DNA of 7,534 bases. It comes from Flavobacteriaceae bacterium TMED179. GTDB lineage: Bacteria; Bacteroidota; Bacteroidia; Flavobacteriales; Flavobacteriaceae. The DNA is taken from contig NHIC01000009.1 of NCBI GenBank assembly GCA_002169865.1, positions 1 to 7,534 on the forward strand, written 5' to 3'. Position numbers and translations under genes: made by a program. This document shows positions 7,219 through 7,534 of this stretch, one piece after another (the first letter of the stretch is position 1; each line of letters begins with the position of its first letter). Below the pieces are notes generated by a model. It made no database searches. It was not told where the DNA came from and was given only the letters and a program-made list of their open reading frames with translations.

Positions 7219-7534
7219 AATTAATCAATGACTTTTTGAAATGCATAAAAACATTTAAAATTAGAAATGCTATGAAATTAGTTAACTACTAGTTAAAATA
7301 TATATTTCAATAAGAAAACAAATATTATTATGAAAATAATAAGTGTTTAAATCATCAATTTGATAAAATCCAATCAAAAAAAAAGAGATATTTTCATTTT
7401 ACCCTATCAATTATTGAATACTCAAAAAAAATCAAGTTTTTGATATTTTATTAGCATGATTTATTAAAAAATGGCCATATCTTTAAAATATAAAAGATGT
7501 AAAACCGATTTCATTGCATTTTTTATAAAATACA
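7219..7534. other. AT-rich non-coding region upstream of the sulfatase gene
   Basis: These 316 bases are strongly AT-rich with no convincing gene. They should hold the sulfatase promoter on the minus strand, but I found no TTG/TAnnTTTG pair with proper spacing; CAAATATT (7319-7326) is a one-mismatch -7 box without a partner. Small inverted repeats are present: a 15 bp palindrome at 7282-7296, TCAAAAA/TTTTTGA (7422-7428 and 7437-7443), ATGGCCAT (7471-7478) and ATCTTT/AAAGAT (7479-7484 and 7493-7498). A nine-A run lies at about 7376-7384. An open frame begins at ATG 7471 and runs off the edge, too short to judge. Confidence 0.6.
7282..7296. repeat. Perfect 15 bp palindrome upstream of the sulfatase gene
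   Basis: TTAACTA-C-TAGTTAA has two perfect 7-base arms around one central base. It lies 63 bases or more before the sulfatase ATG, where an operator for a dimeric regulator could sit. No regulator gene is in the window, and short palindromes are common in AT-rich DNA, so the role is only a suggestion. Confidence 0.4.

Noticed and set aside
7422..7443. TCAAAAA/TTTTTGA hairpin as a terminator
   Set aside because: The stem is almost all A-T pairs, so it is weak, and no gene end is seen next to it on either strand.
7471..7534. Open frame from ATG 7471 (MAISLKYKRC...) running off the right edge
   Set aside because: Only 21 codons are visible, with no family resemblance; an open stretch of this length is quite likely by chance, though a real gene start cannot be excluded without the following sequence.

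Overview
The window is AT-rich DNA that most likely comes from a marine-type member of the Bacteroidota (Flavobacteriia or Cytophagia-like). This is an inference from family content: an exported sulfatase, an exported PIG-L deacetylase, an exported Gfo/Idh/MocA oxidoreductase, a DUF2231/cytochrome c/LRR fusion and an NHL-repeat protein. Low GC, few Shine-Dalgarno-like sequences and a signal-peptide cleavage site followed by Gln (A|Q) agree with this. I see no rRNA, tRNA, CRISPR array, insertion sequence or phage gene. The species cannot be named from the sequence.

Layout: (1) 1-1912, plus strand: the 3' end of an NHL-repeat beta-propeller gene, then, 4 bp later, a membrane protein joining DUF2231, a single-haem cytochrome c domain and leucine-rich repeats. 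(2) 1904-2692, minus strand: a secreted PIG-L family deacetylase whose 3' end overlaps the cytochrome gene by 9 bp. (3) 2746-5805, plus strand: a likely operon of an exported Gfo/Idh/MocA oxidoreductase, a gluconokinase (gntK) broken by a frameshift in a run of nine A, and a full-length decarboxylating 6-phosphogluconate dehydrogenase (gnd) that overlaps gntK by 8 bp. (4) 5812-7218, minus strand: an arylsulfatase A-like sulfatase, convergent with gnd and 6 bp from it. (5) 7219-7534: very AT-rich non-coding DNA with small palindromes.

How the genes may work together: gntK and gnd form a short route from gluconate to 6-phosphogluconate to ribulose 5-phosphate, entering the oxidative pentose phosphate pathway below glucose-6-phosphate dehydrogenase, which is not in this window. 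The exported oxidoreductase just upstream keeps EKP and D-x-G-x-Y signatures reminiscent of glucose-fructose oxidoreductase. It could feed this route with a sugar acid or lactone, but that is a hypothesis. The sulfatase and deacetylase fit use of sulfated or acetylated glycans outside the cytoplasm. The cytochrome fusion may be a periplasmic redox protein.

The most notable observations are the gntK frameshift (pseudogene, sequencing error or transcript slippage), the Sec-like rather than Tat-like signal on the oxidoreductase, and the DUF2231-cytochrome-LRR architecture. I found no clear evidence of a wholly new system; the window reads as an ordinary accessory catabolic region with these oddities.
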